A DNA stretch of 24,545 bases, taken from positions 1-24,545 of the forward strand of contig JBBPYA010000073.1 in the NCBI GenBank assembly GCA_038200385.1, written 5' to 3'. The notes under the pieces are model-generated. The model saw only the letters and a program-made list of their open reading frames with translations. It had not been told where the DNA came from and searched no databases. The DNA comes from JBBPYA01 sp038200385. Its GTDB lineage: Bacteria; Actinomycetota; Actinomycetes; Mycobacteriales; Geodermatophilaceae. Below, one piece after another: positions 18,903-24,545 of this stretch; positions within the stretch are counted from its first letter, which is position 1, and each line of letters begins with the position of its first letter. The position numbers and the translations under genes were made by a program.

Positions 18903-18904
<2 letters not shown>

Positions 18905-18934
18905 CCGGCTCCGCACCGGGCCTTCCGGTCGGCT
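18903..18934 (+). terminator. Possible hairpin terminator overlapping the secA stop
   Basis: Inner stem ACCGG/CCGGT (18915-18919 with 18925-18929) and outer stem AGCCG/CGGCT (18903-18907 with 18930-18934), with a 7-nt bulge on the left. No T-run follows. Position directly after secA supports a terminator, but the stem is interrupted. Confidence 0.35.
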
Positions 18935-18960
18935 CGCGCTTCGTCACGGGCGGCGCGGGG

Positions 18961-19056
18961 GTCGCTCGTGACCAGTTCCGGGCGTGCCCCCGGCGTTAGC
19001 TGGTCACTTGCGACGCGCCAGCGGGTCTTGACGTGGTCGCAGGTGACCAGTTCCGG
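18961..19056. repeat. Three-copy REP-like element between secA and Rv3235-type gene
   Basis: GTGACCAGTTCCGG occurs at 18968-18981 and again at 19043-19056. An inverted partner (CTGGTCAC core, 19000-19007) lies between them. Each copy extends to about 21 nt (18961-18981, 18994-19014, 19036-19056), and the two direct copies match at 19 of 21 positions. Orientation is plus-minus-plus in the gap between two converging genes, like the cluster after lpqB. May act as a bidirectional terminator or be a dispersed element. Confidence 0.65.
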
Positions 19057-19092
19057 TCCGTGACTCCGGCCGGCCCGTCCTGGGTCGGGATC

Positions 19093-19614
19093 TCAGCCGA
19101 CCTGCATGGTCACGCACTGCCAGCGGCCGCTTCGGCTCTCCAGTCGTATCGCCACCGCCCGGAATCGCGGGCCCTCCACGTCGGGCCTGGACACCACGGC
19201 GCACACCTCGGCCACCCCCTCGGCGGGTTCGCTGACGTGGACGGACTTGACCACCACCACGCCCAACCCCGGGCGGGGTCGCGCGCGGGCCCGGGCCCGC
19301 TGGATCGCGGTGAACACCGCGGGGCTGGTCCAGGTCCGCAACTGGGTGACCGGGCGCCGGCCGTCGAGGGTTTCCAGCGCGGCCGGGATGAAGGCCCGCG
19401 CCCATGGACCCGGATCAGCCAATCCCCGCCTGAGCCTGGTCGCAGTAGCCGCCGAGGCCGCCGGTGGTTCGGGAGTCGGTGAGTCGAAGGGCAGCTGGTC
19501 GGCGCCCGGCCCGACCAGGTGTAGCTCGGCGGCGGACACCTCGTCGTCGTAGGGCGGCTGGTACCGGCGGACCGAGCGGACGTAGGGCGCCAGCGCCGGC
19601 GCCGGGCTAGCCAT
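19093..19614 (-). CDS. Rv3235 family protein
   Basis: A 173-residue actinobacterial protein of the family I recognise from Rv3235, commonly encoded near secA. The molecular function is not known to me. The N-terminal 75 residues are Pro/Ala-rich with the conserved VRRYQPPYDDE. From about 80 comes a compact domain: PWARAFIPAALETLDGRRPVTQLRTWTSPAVFTAIQ, then beta strands VVVVKSVHVSEPAEGVAEVCAVV and FRAVAIRLESRSGRWQCVTMQVG, ending at the C-terminus as usual for the family. Start ATG 19614 shares its A with the TGA stop of the upstream LysM gene, so they are coupled; the frame is open to 19770, but that part overlaps LysM coding sequence. It converges on secA. Confidence 0.85.
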   Translation of the reverse strand: MASPAPALAPYVRSVRRYQPPYDDEVSAAELHLVGPGADQLPFDSPTPEPPAASAATATRLRRGLADPGPWARAFIPAALETLDGRRPVTQLRTWTSPAVFTAIQRARARARPRPGLGVVVVKSVHVSEPAEGVAEVCAVVSRPDVEGPRFRAVAIRLESRSGRWQCVTMQVG

Positions 19615-20330
19615 CAGGATCCGGCCGGCGGGATCAGCTGCTGGCCCGGCAGGATCAGGTCCGGATCGGGGCCGATCACGGTGCGGTTGCGGGAGTACCA
19701 GTCCAGGACGGCTCCGGCGATCCGGGCATCGGAGGCCCCCGGGGGTAGCCGGTCGGCGGCGAGGGTCCACAGGCAGTCGCCGGCGCGGACCTGCACTGTT
19801 CCGCCGCGCTGTCCGGCGTCAGCCGGGCCGCTGCCCGTCGGGTCGGCGGCGCCGTGCCGGTCGGCGGTGCCGGTTGGCTCTGCGGGTCGTGGAGCGGTCG
19901 GGCCCTGCGGTGTTGCTGATGGTCGCACCGGCCAGTCCACCGACTCCGACGGGGCGGGCCGGCCCCTGGTGTCGTCGGCCAGCGCGGCCGGTGCCGCCCC
20001 GGTGACCAGGCCGACGCCCAAGGACAGCGCCACGAGTTGCCGCAACGTCGCCGGCAGCAGGACCTTCGCCGCCCGGCCGGCCAGCCGACCGGTCCCGCCC
20101 GGAAGCTCGCTGGACAGCGTGGCGAGCAGGCCGAGCGCCAACCAGCCGACGAGCAGCCACCCGAGCATGGACGTGACCACGACGACCGCCTGCTCGGCAC
20201 CGTACGGATCGGTCGGGGAACCCTGACTCCGCAGCAGGGCGAGGGCGTCCCCGGGACCGGACCCGAGCAGCCGGAGCACGGCGGCGGCCGCTGCGAGGAG
20301 CACGAATGCGGCGAGTCGGCGTCCCATCAT
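19614..20330 (-). CDS. LysM-domain membrane protein
   Basis: A 238-residue protein with three hydrophobic segments (about 6-22, 48-72 and 98-118), a Pro/Ala/Thr-rich linker (120-175), and a C-terminal LysM-type peptidoglycan-binding domain at about 177-236 (VQVRAGDCLWTLAADRLP, then IAGAVLDWYSRNRTVIGPDPDLILPGQQLIPP). It probably sits in the cytoplasmic membrane with the LysM domain facing the wall. ATG 20330 or ATG 20327 can start it; GGAG lies five or eight bases upstream. The frame is open to 20798, but the extra part runs antisense through repeats and the rightward gene. It is coupled to the Rv3235-type gene by a one-base overlap, so the two are probably one operon. An AT-rich patch upstream may be its promoter. 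Confidence 0.88.
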   Translation of the reverse strand: MMGRRLAAFVLLAAAAAVLRLLGSGPGDALALLRSQGSPTDPYGAEQAVVVVTSMLGWLLVGWLALGLLATLSSELPGGTGRLAGRAAKVLLPATLRQLVALSLGVGLVTGAAPAALADDTRGRPAPSESVDWPVRPSATPQGPTAPRPAEPTGTADRHGAADPTGSGPADAGQRGGTVQVRAGDCLWTLAADRLPPGASDARIAGAVLDWYSRNRTVIGPDPDLILPGQQLIPPAGS

Positions 20331-20354
20331 CTGCACTCCAAGTGCCTCGTCCAG

Positions 20355-20394
20355 GGCCAAATAAATGCAAACAGACTCAAACACGAGGTATAGG
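20355..20394. promoter_or_regulatory. AT-rich promoter region upstream of the LysM gene
   Basis: About 40 nt (CCAAATAAATGCAAACAG onward, to GGTATAGG) are strikingly AT-rich against a very GC-rich background, 25-65 nt upstream of the leftward LysM start. On the minus strand TTGAGT resembles a -35; on the plus strand TATAGG resembles a -10 that could serve the rightward gene at 20652. I cannot settle on one spaced hexamer pair, so only the region is annotated. Confidence 0.35.
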
Positions 20395-20462
20395 TGCCTG
20401 GCAAGAGGTGGCGAGCACCGGCGATCCAGGCTGTACGGAGGGGATCGCGACAGCGGGGCCGA

Positions 20463-20640
20463 CTGTGGGCGGGTGGCAGGCTGGCGCGGCCCGGCTGGTG
20501 CGAGGCCCCGCCGGGATGGGTGGGTCAGCCGGCTACGGGCGAATGGCAGGCTCGGGGCGGTCCGGCCTGCGCGAGTCACCACCAGGATGGGCGGGTCAGC
20601 GGCTGTGGGCGGGTGGCAGGCTCGGGCGGTCCGGTTTGTG
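20463..20640. repeat. 70-bp tandem repeat, about 2.5 copies
   Basis: Units start at 20463, 20533 and 20603 with an exact 70-nt period; the third is cut after about 38 nt, at the ribosome site of the next gene. Each begins with a variant of CTGTGGGCGGGTGGCAGGCT, and the two full units contain GGATGGG(T/C)GGGTCAGC. The units are imperfect (many substitutions), so the array is not recent. It fills most of the 321-nt gap between the divergent LysM gene and the gene at 20652; no gene is seen in it. Confidence 0.7.
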
Positions 20641-20651
20641 AGGAGGGCGCC

Positions 20652-21212
20652 GTGCGATGGGACCGGCTGTTCGCCGACCTGGAGGCGGAGGCGGCCGGCG
20701 CACTGGATCAGGAACTCGCCGCCGAGGTCGCCGAGCGCAGCCGCGCCGAGTACGCCGCGGTCCTGCTGGCCGACCGGCTGCGCGGCGCCCGGGGGCACCC
20801 GGTGACCGTCACCGTGCAGGGCGCTCCTCAGCGGACCGGCACAGTCCAGCGGGTCGGCGTGGACTGGCTGTTGATGGGCGCCCCGGGCGAGTCCGAGGTG
20901 CTCGTGCGTCTCGACCGGGTGCTGGCGGTCAGCGGCCTCGCGCTACCGACGGCCGCCGCCCGGCAGGCCGGGCCCGTCCAGCGCGCGATGGACTTCCGGC
21001 GGGCGCTGCGCGCGCTGGCGGTGGACCGCAGCTCGGTCACCGTTTCGCTGGTCGACGGCTCGCTGCTGGCCGGCACGATCGACCGGGTCGGCGCCGACCA
21101 CGTCGAACTCGCCGAGCACGCCGCGGGGGAGCCGCGGCGGGCCGGCGCCGTCCGGTCCGTCCGCGCCGTCGCGACCAGCGCGATCGGGACCGTCAGCCGC
21201 CGCGCCGGCTGA
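20652..21212 (+). CDS. Unknown protein with duplicated Sm-like/SH3-like segment
   Basis: A 186-residue soluble protein not recognised by name. GTG 20652 has a strong ribosome site, AGGAGG at 20641-20646, five bases upstream; the frame is open earlier but through the tandem repeats. The N-terminal 35 residues are helical (WDRLFADLEAEAAGALDQEL). Two later parts look like repeats of one beta-barrel unit: VTVTVQGAPQRTGTVQRVGVDWLLM (about 60-85) and VTVSLVDGSLLAGTIDRVGADHVEL (about 130-155). Each is followed by a strand ending RLDRVLAVSG or RSVRAVATS. This strand pattern resembles Sm/SH3-type barrels, so a nucleic-acid or protein-binding role is possible, but this is inference. It is divergent from the LysM gene, and two tandem-repeat arrays follow its stop. 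Confidence 0.8.
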   Translation: MRWDRLFADLEAEAAGALDQELAAEVAERSRAEYAAVLLADRLRGARGHPVTVTVQGAPQRTGTVQRVGVDWLLMGAPGESEVLVRLDRVLAVSGLALPTAAARQAGPVQRAMDFRRALRALAVDRSSVTVSLVDGSLLAGTIDRVGADHVELAEHAAGEPRRAGAVRSVRAVATSAIGTVSRRAG

Positions 21213-21267
21213 GGCCCCGGCGGCACCTGTCGCCGATCCGGGTGCCGCGCAGCCCCATGCCTGGCGG

Positions 21268-21364
21268 CTGCCGCGCAGCGCCGGGTGGATCGCGGTGCCG
21301 CGCAGCGCCGGGTGGATCGCGGTGCCGCGCAGCGCCGGGTGGATCGCGGTGCCGCGCAGCGCTG
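21268..21364. repeat. 27-bp tandem repeat, three copies plus a partial one
   Basis: Units at 21268-21294, 21295-21321 and 21322-21348, then a partial unit from 21349. They are almost identical (core CAGCGCCGGGTGGATCGCG). The array lies 55 nt after the stop of the unknown gene, in the gap between two converging genes. The length is a multiple of three, so open frames cross it on both strands, but none carries a ribosome site or domain. I treat it as non-coding. Confidence 0.8.
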
Positions 21365-21410
21365 CGTCGGCGGGGGCACGCCGGAACGACCGGCCGCCGA
21401 GCCGAGAGCC

Positions 21411-21466
21411 ACTGAGCCACTGAGCCACTGAGCCACTGAGCCACTGAGCCACTGAGCCACTGAGCC
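21411..21466. repeat. 8-bp microsatellite, ACTGAGCC x 7
   Basis: Seven perfect copies of ACTGAGCC run from 21411 to 21466, with a partial copy before. Perfect short units of this kind change length by polymerase slippage. The array is in the gap between two converging genes, 45 nt from the HTH stop, so it could affect the two transcripts' 3' ends but not a reading frame I accept. With the 27-bp array it fills much of the 299-nt gap. Confidence 0.9.
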
Positions 21467-21511
21467 AGGGTGCGCCGACCGGACGACGGCGGGGACGTGA
21501 GGCGGGGTCGG

Positions 21512-21748
21512 TCAGTCGAAGCTCGGGACGCCCTCCGCCGTCGGCACCCGCTGCACGAACCGCTCGGTCTCGTCGTACATCCGCTGGATGTAGGCCTCCA
21601 GCTCCTGGCGTTCGACCCGCCACTGGCCGCGGCCACCGATCTTGATCGCCCGCAGGTCACCCCGGCGGACCAGCGCGTAGGTCTGTGCCGCGGTGATGTT
21701 GAGGATCTCACCGACGTCGGTGAGGGTCAGAAAGCGCTCGGCCACCAC
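21512..21748 (-). CDS. Small HTH DNA-binding protein (BldC/excisionase-type)
   Basis: A 78-residue protein with one winged-helix HTH of the MerR/excisionase (HTH_17) type: FLTLTDVGEILNITAAQTYALVRRGDLRAIKIGGRGQWRVERQELEAYIQ (about 6-55). A short acidic helical tail follows (MYDETERFVQRVP). Such proteins bind DNA, often as cooperative oligomers. Tandem GTG codons (21748, 21745) can start it, with GGAGGAGG just upstream (about 21752-21759). It is divergent from the CpaB-like gene and the shared 187-nt region has paired DnaA-like sites, so it may regulate that gene and itself. I see no phage or integrase gene nearby, so an excisionase role is unlikely. Confidence 0.92.
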   Translation of the reverse strand: MVAERFLTLTDVGEILNITAAQTYALVRRGDLRAIKIGGRGQWRVERQELEAYIQRMYDETERFVQRVPTAEGVPSFD

Positions 21749-21820
21749 GAGTCCTCCTCCCCGGCGGGACGGCTGGCCCCGCTTCGATCAGTGTCGCAGG
21801 AAATCTGGGGCTCCCGGGTG

Positions 21821-21853
21821 TGTCCACAGCGCCGGATGGTCGGTTGTGGACAA
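21821..21853. promoter_or_regulatory. Inverted pair of DnaA-box-like sites in divergent promoter region
   Basis: TGTCCACA (21821-21828) and TGTGGACA (21845-21852) form an 8-bp inverted repeat with a 16-nt spacer. The second lies within TGTGGACAA (21845-21853), an exact complement of the DnaA box TTGTCCACA; the first has one mismatch. The pair lies between the HTH gene and the CpaB-like gene. DnaA as a transcriptional regulator, or another dimeric protein, could bind here; no origin features are present. Confidence 0.45.
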
Positions 21854-21935
21854 CCGGCGCGGAACGGTCCGGCGTACGGCACGATCGGCCCAGCACCCGC
21901 GCGCCCGCGGGTGACCGTGACCCGCCGGGGGAGTC

Positions 21936-22727
21936 ATGTCCACACCGCCGATCGGCATACCGTCCGCCTCGCCGCAGCCCCGTCGGGTGCGAGCGCCGTC
22001 CTGGCTGGACCTGCGACTCGTGGCCGGGGTCCTGCTGGTCATCGGCTCGGTGCTGATCGGGGCCAGGGTGATCGCCGCCGCGGACCAGTCGGTGTCGGTG
22101 TGGGCCGCCGCCCGGGACCTGTCCGCGGGTACGACGCTGCGCACCGAGGATGTACGGCAGGCGCCGGCCCGGCTGTTCGACGCCTCGACGCGGTACCTGC
22201 GCAGCGACGGCGACCTGACCGGTCAGGTCCTCGACCGACCGGTGCGCGCCGGTGAGCTGGTGCCGGCCTCGGCGCTCGGGGTGCCCTCGGACCGGGTGTC
22301 GGTCGCCCTGCCGGTCGACAGCACGGCGGTCCCCCTGGACCTGCACCGCGGTCAACTCGTCGACGTCTACGCCACGGGAACCGGAGCCGACGGCACGGGC
22401 CCGCTGACCCGGCGGGTGCTGGCCGCGGCGCCGGTGCAGGCCGTCGACGGTGGGAGCCAGGGGGTGCTGTCGGCCGGCGGAACCCGGCAGGTCGTGGTGT
22501 CCGTGGCCGCCGCGGACGCGGGCGCCCTCGTGGCGGCGATCGCCGGGCAGGACCTCGCCCTGGCCGTGCTCGACGGCCTGACCGCGCCCGCCGGCCACGG
22601 GCCGCCCGGCCCGTCTGTGGACCCGGCGCCGACCAGGGATCCGACCGCGGCTCCGGGCTCCTCCGCGGGCCCGGCGCCGCCGTCCCCGCCGGCCGGCGCG
22701 TCGACCACGCCGGCCCCGGGGAGTTGA
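21936..22727 (+). CDS. CpaB/RcpC-like SAF-domain pilus assembly protein
   Basis: CpaB-type proteins belong to Flp/Tad pilus assembly and sit in the membrane with a periplasmic SAF domain. This 263-residue protein has a basic N-terminus, one transmembrane segment at about 29-50 (LVAGVLLVIGSVLIGARVI) and a SAF domain at about 53-115 (VWAAARDLSAGTTLRTEDV, then RPVRAGELVPASAL). An RcpC-like beta domain follows (VSVALPVDSTAVPLDLHRGQLVDVYAT). A Pro/Ala-rich C-terminal tail covers the last 45 residues. ATG 21936 has GGGGGAG immediately upstream (short spacing). The stop overlaps the next start (TTGA), so it is coupled to the CpaE-like gene. No TadA, TadB/C or pilin gene is present, so the pilus role is by family only. 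Confidence 0.85.
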   Translation: MSTPPIGIPSASPQPRRVRAPSWLDLRLVAGVLLVIGSVLIGARVIAAADQSVSVWAAARDLSAGTTLRTEDVRQAPARLFDASTRYLRSDGDLTGQVLDRPVRAGELVPASALGVPSDRVSVALPVDSTAVPLDLHRGQLVDVYATGTGADGTGPLTRRVLAAAPVQAVDGGSQGVLSAGGTRQVVVSVAAADAGALVAAIAGQDLALAVLDGLTAPAGHGPPGPSVDPAPTRDPTAAPGSSAGPAPPSPPAGASTTPAPGS

Positions 22728-24109
22728 CCGGTCTGCCGGTCCTGACCGCGGTCACGGGGGCCAGCTGGGAGAGCACCCTGGTCGGGGCGCTCAGTGATGC
22801 CGAGCACGGGCTGACCGTCGTACGCCGCTGCGTGGACCTGCCGGACCTGCTCGCGGTGGCCACCACCGGCACGGCCCGGGCGGTACTGCTGTCCTCTGAT
22901 CTGCGGCGCCTGGACCGGGAGGCGGTGACCCGGCTGCGGGGCGCCCGGGTCGCGGTGGTCGGCCTGATCGATCCGGGGGACGCGGACTCCGAGCAGCGGC
23001 TGCGAGCGCTGGGCATCGCGCACGTGCTGGCGGCCGACGCCGGGGCCGGGGCGGTCTCCGCCGCGGTGCTGGCCGCCGTCGCGGACCTGGCCGCCGCCGA
23101 TCCGGCCGGCGGGAGTGCCGCCGGCCTGGACGTGGGCGATCCCCGGGCCGCCCTGCCCGATCGCGTCGATGTCGATGCCGATGTCGATGCCGATGCCGAT
23201 CCTGCCGGTCCGGCGCTGGCCGCCTCCGACCTTGCCGGCCGGCCCGGGCTCGGCCGCGGCCGGCTGCTCGCGGTGTGGGGGCCGACCGGAGCGCCAGGGC
23301 GCACCACGGTCGCGGTGGGAGTCGCCGATGAGGCTGCCCGGCTGGGGATCTCCACCCTGCTCGTCGACGCCGACGTGTATGGCGCGGTGATCGGCCAGGT
23401 CCTGGGTTTGCTCGACGAGTCCGCCGGGCTCGCCGTGGCCGCGCGGCAGGCCGGCAACGGTGTCCTCGACGCAGCCGCGCTGGGCCGCAGCGCCTGGGCC
23501 GTCACCCCCAAGCTGCGGGTGCTCACCGGGATCGCCCGCGCCGACCGCTGGCCGGAGCTGCGGCCGTCCTCGCTGGAGACGGTGCTCGAGGTCGGCCGGG
23601 AGCTGGCCGCGCTCATCGTGGTCGACCTGGCCTTCTGCGTGGAGCAGGACGAGGAGCTGTCCTACGACACGCTCGCCCCACGCCGCAACGCCGCGACCCT
23701 GACCACGTTGGCGATGGCCGACTCCGTGTTGTGCCTCAGTGGCGCCGATCCGGTCTCCCTGCAGCGGACCGTGCGCGCGCTGGCCGACCTGCGGGAGCGG
23801 CTGCCCGAGGTGCGCCCGCAGGTCGTCGTGAACCGGCTCCGTCGCCACGTCGTACCCGGGGACCCGCGCAAGGAGATCGCCGCGGCGCTGTCCCGCTTCG
23901 CCAACGTGGAGGCGCTGGCCTACCTCCCACAGGATGTCGCCGGCGCCGATGCGGCGCTCGCCGCCGGCCGGACCCTGGCCGAGGTGGCGCCGAGGAGCCC
24001 GCTGCGGCTGGCCCTGCGAGCCCTGGCAGCACAACTGGCCGGCGTGCCTGCCCCGTCCGGGCGGGGGCGACCGAGCCGGCACGGCCAATCACCGCGGACC
24101 TCCCCGTAG
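22724..24109 (+). CDS. CpaE-like P-loop ATPase (MinD/ParA superfamily)
   Basis: Related to CpaE/TadZ proteins that localise Tad pilus machinery. In 461 residues the N-terminal receiver-like domain spans about 1-125. An Asp/Ala linker at about 149-158 is made by a 12-bp repeat (GATGTCGATGCC, about 23168-23200). The MinD-like domain spans about 180-440, with the P-loop WGPTGAPGRTTVAVG (R193), then LLVDADVYGAVIGQ and ALIVVDLAF. The usual P-loop Lys (KGGxGKT) is Arg193, and the first Lys of the deviant Walker motif is also absent, so ATP hydrolysis may be weak or altered. TTG 22724 overlaps the previous stop. With the HTH and SAF genes it forms a small Tad-like cluster without the TadA motor. Confidence 0.85.
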   Translation: MTGLPVLTAVTGASWESTLVGALSDAEHGLTVVRRCVDLPDLLAVATTGTARAVLLSSDLRRLDREAVTRLRGARVAVVGLIDPGDADSEQRLRALGIAHVLAADAGAGAVSAAVLAAVADLAAADPAGGSAAGLDVGDPRAALPDRVDVDADVDADADPAGPALAASDLAGRPGLGRGRLLAVWGPTGAPGRTTVAVGVADEAARLGISTLLVDADVYGAVIGQVLGLLDESAGLAVAARQAGNGVLDAAALGRSAWAVTPKLRVLTGIARADRWPELRPSSLETVLEVGRELAALIVVDLAFCVEQDEELSYDTLAPRRNAATLTTLAMADSVLCLSGADPVSLQRTVRALADLRERLPEVRPQVVVNRLRRHVVPGDPRKEIAAALSRFANVEALAYLPQDVAGADAALAAGRTLAEVAPRSPLRLALRALAAQLAGVPAPSGRGRPSRHGQSPRTSP

Positions 24110-24120
24110 GCTCGCCCGAC

Positions 24121-24545
24121 GTGACCCCCAGCGCACTGATCGTGGACTACGGCGGCGTGCTGACCGCCCCGCTGGGCAGCACCGTCACCCCGTGGCTGGC
24201 CGCGGACCGGATCGACCCGGAGCGGTTCCGGGACCTGATGCGCAGCTGGTTCGGCGCGGACGCCACGGTCAACATCGGCCACGACCTGGAGACCGGACGG
24301 ATGAGCCCGGCCGACTTCCAGCCGCTGTTCGCCGCCGAGCTGCGGCGCGCGGACGGCACCGTGCCGGAGGCCGACGGGCTGCTGGCCCGGATGTTCGGCG
24401 GATTCACCGCGGAGCCGGCGATGCTCGACGTCGTACGCCGGGCCCGCGGGTACGGCCTGCGGACCGGGTTGCTGTCGAACTCGTGGGGTTTCGACTACCC
24501 GCGGGAGGGCTGGGCGGAGCTGTTCGACGCGGTGGTCATCTCCGG
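24121..24545 (+). CDS. HAD-family hydrolase, 3' end outside window
   Basis: Haloacid dehalogenase-like hydrolase, phosphatase or related; substrate not predictable. GTG 24121 starts ALIVDYGGVLTAPLGS, the HAD motif I with the nucleophile Asp. The second acidic position is Gly (DYGG), as in the YihX/epoxide-hydrolase-type branch. A helical cap follows (about 20-90: RFRDLMRSWFGADATVNIGHDLETGRM). Then comes motif II, LRTGLLSNSWGFDY, with Ser. The frame is open to the window end, so motifs III and IV are outside. It begins 11 nt after the CpaE-like stop with only a weak ribosome site, so it may be co-transcribed. Confidence 0.88.
   Translation, partial: MTPSALIVDYGGVLTAPLGSTVTPWLAADRIDPERFRDLMRSWFGADATVNIGHDLETGRMSPADFQPLFAAELRRADGTVPEADGLLARMFGGFTAEPAMLDVVRRARGYGLRTGLLSNSWGFDYPREGWAELFDAVVIS

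Noticed and set aside
20331..20651. Riboswitch or c-di-AMP element upstream of the LysM gene
   Set aside because: The leader before the LysM start is short and I could not match conserved riboswitch motifs; the region is mainly the 70-bp array.
21268..21466. CRISPR array
   Set aside because: Units are directly adjacent without unique spacers, and no cas gene is in the window; these are simple tandem repeats.
20828..21711. Leftward frames encoding repeat peptides (RGTAIHPAL, AQWLSGSV)
   Set aside because: They only translate the tandem arrays, lack ribosome sites, and run antisense to the better-supported gene at 20652.
21512..21748. Prophage excisionase
   Set aside because: No integrase, att site or phage gene nearby; the position and divergent promoter fit a chromosomal regulator.
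21821..21853. Replication origin
   Set aside because: Only two DnaA-like boxes, no AT-rich unwinding region, and no dnaA, dnaN or gyrB nearby.

Overview
The window is chromosomal DNA from a very GC-rich actinobacterium. The best marker is the order mtrA-mtrB-lpqB ... comF-hpf ... secA, which is the conserved block known from Mycobacterium tuberculosis (sahH-tmk-mtrA-mtrB-lpqB-Rv3243c-Rv3242c-Rv3241c-secA1). The partner genes after secA (an Rv3235-type protein, a LysM membrane protein, a small HTH protein, CpaB/CpaE-like proteins and a HAD hydrolase) point to a Geodermatophilales/Frankiales-type lineage rather than Mycobacterium. The genus is an inference only.

Positions 1-5331 read rightward. 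An S-adenosylhomocysteine-hydrolase-like gene runs in from the left edge but lacks key active-site residues. It is followed by the tightly packed operon mtrA-mtrB-lpqB (two-component regulator, sensor kinase, accessory lipoprotein). No tmk lies between sahH and mtrA. Positions 5332-6775 hold a REP-like palindromic repeat cluster, then a leftward beta-propeller lipoprotein gene that is broken by a frameshift and carries an 18-bp minisatellite across its signal-peptide region. Rightward comF and long-form hpf follow (6776-8209).

Positions 8304-15715 form an accessory block inserted between hpf and secA relative to the mycobacterial order. Rightward it has a cytoplasmic subtilisin-like protease and a Tat-exported lipoprotein multicopper oxidase. 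Leftward and converging on them it has GNAT acetyltransferase - TPR-CHAT protease - sigma-70/ECF factor - small unknown protein. The CHAT/sigma/small-protein set, with a second protease nearby, looks like a possible proteolysis-controlled sigma switch and is the most interesting system here.

secA (15830-18904) ends with a long disordered linker and a zinc-binding tail. A three-copy REP-like element separates it from the leftward pair LysM protein - Rv3235 family protein. Positions 20331-21511 are unusually repeat-dense: a 70-bp tandem repeat in front of a rightward gene of unknown function that encodes two copies of an Sm-like segment, then a 27-bp tandem repeat and a perfect 8-bp x 7 microsatellite behind it.

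From 21512 a BldC/excisionase-type HTH gene is divergent from a CpaB-like SAF protein and a CpaE-like ATPase with Arg in place of the P-loop Lys. The divergent region has an inverted pair of DnaA-box-like sites. A partial HAD-family hydrolase runs off the right edge. I saw no rRNA, tRNA, CRISPR array, insertion sequence or prophage gene.
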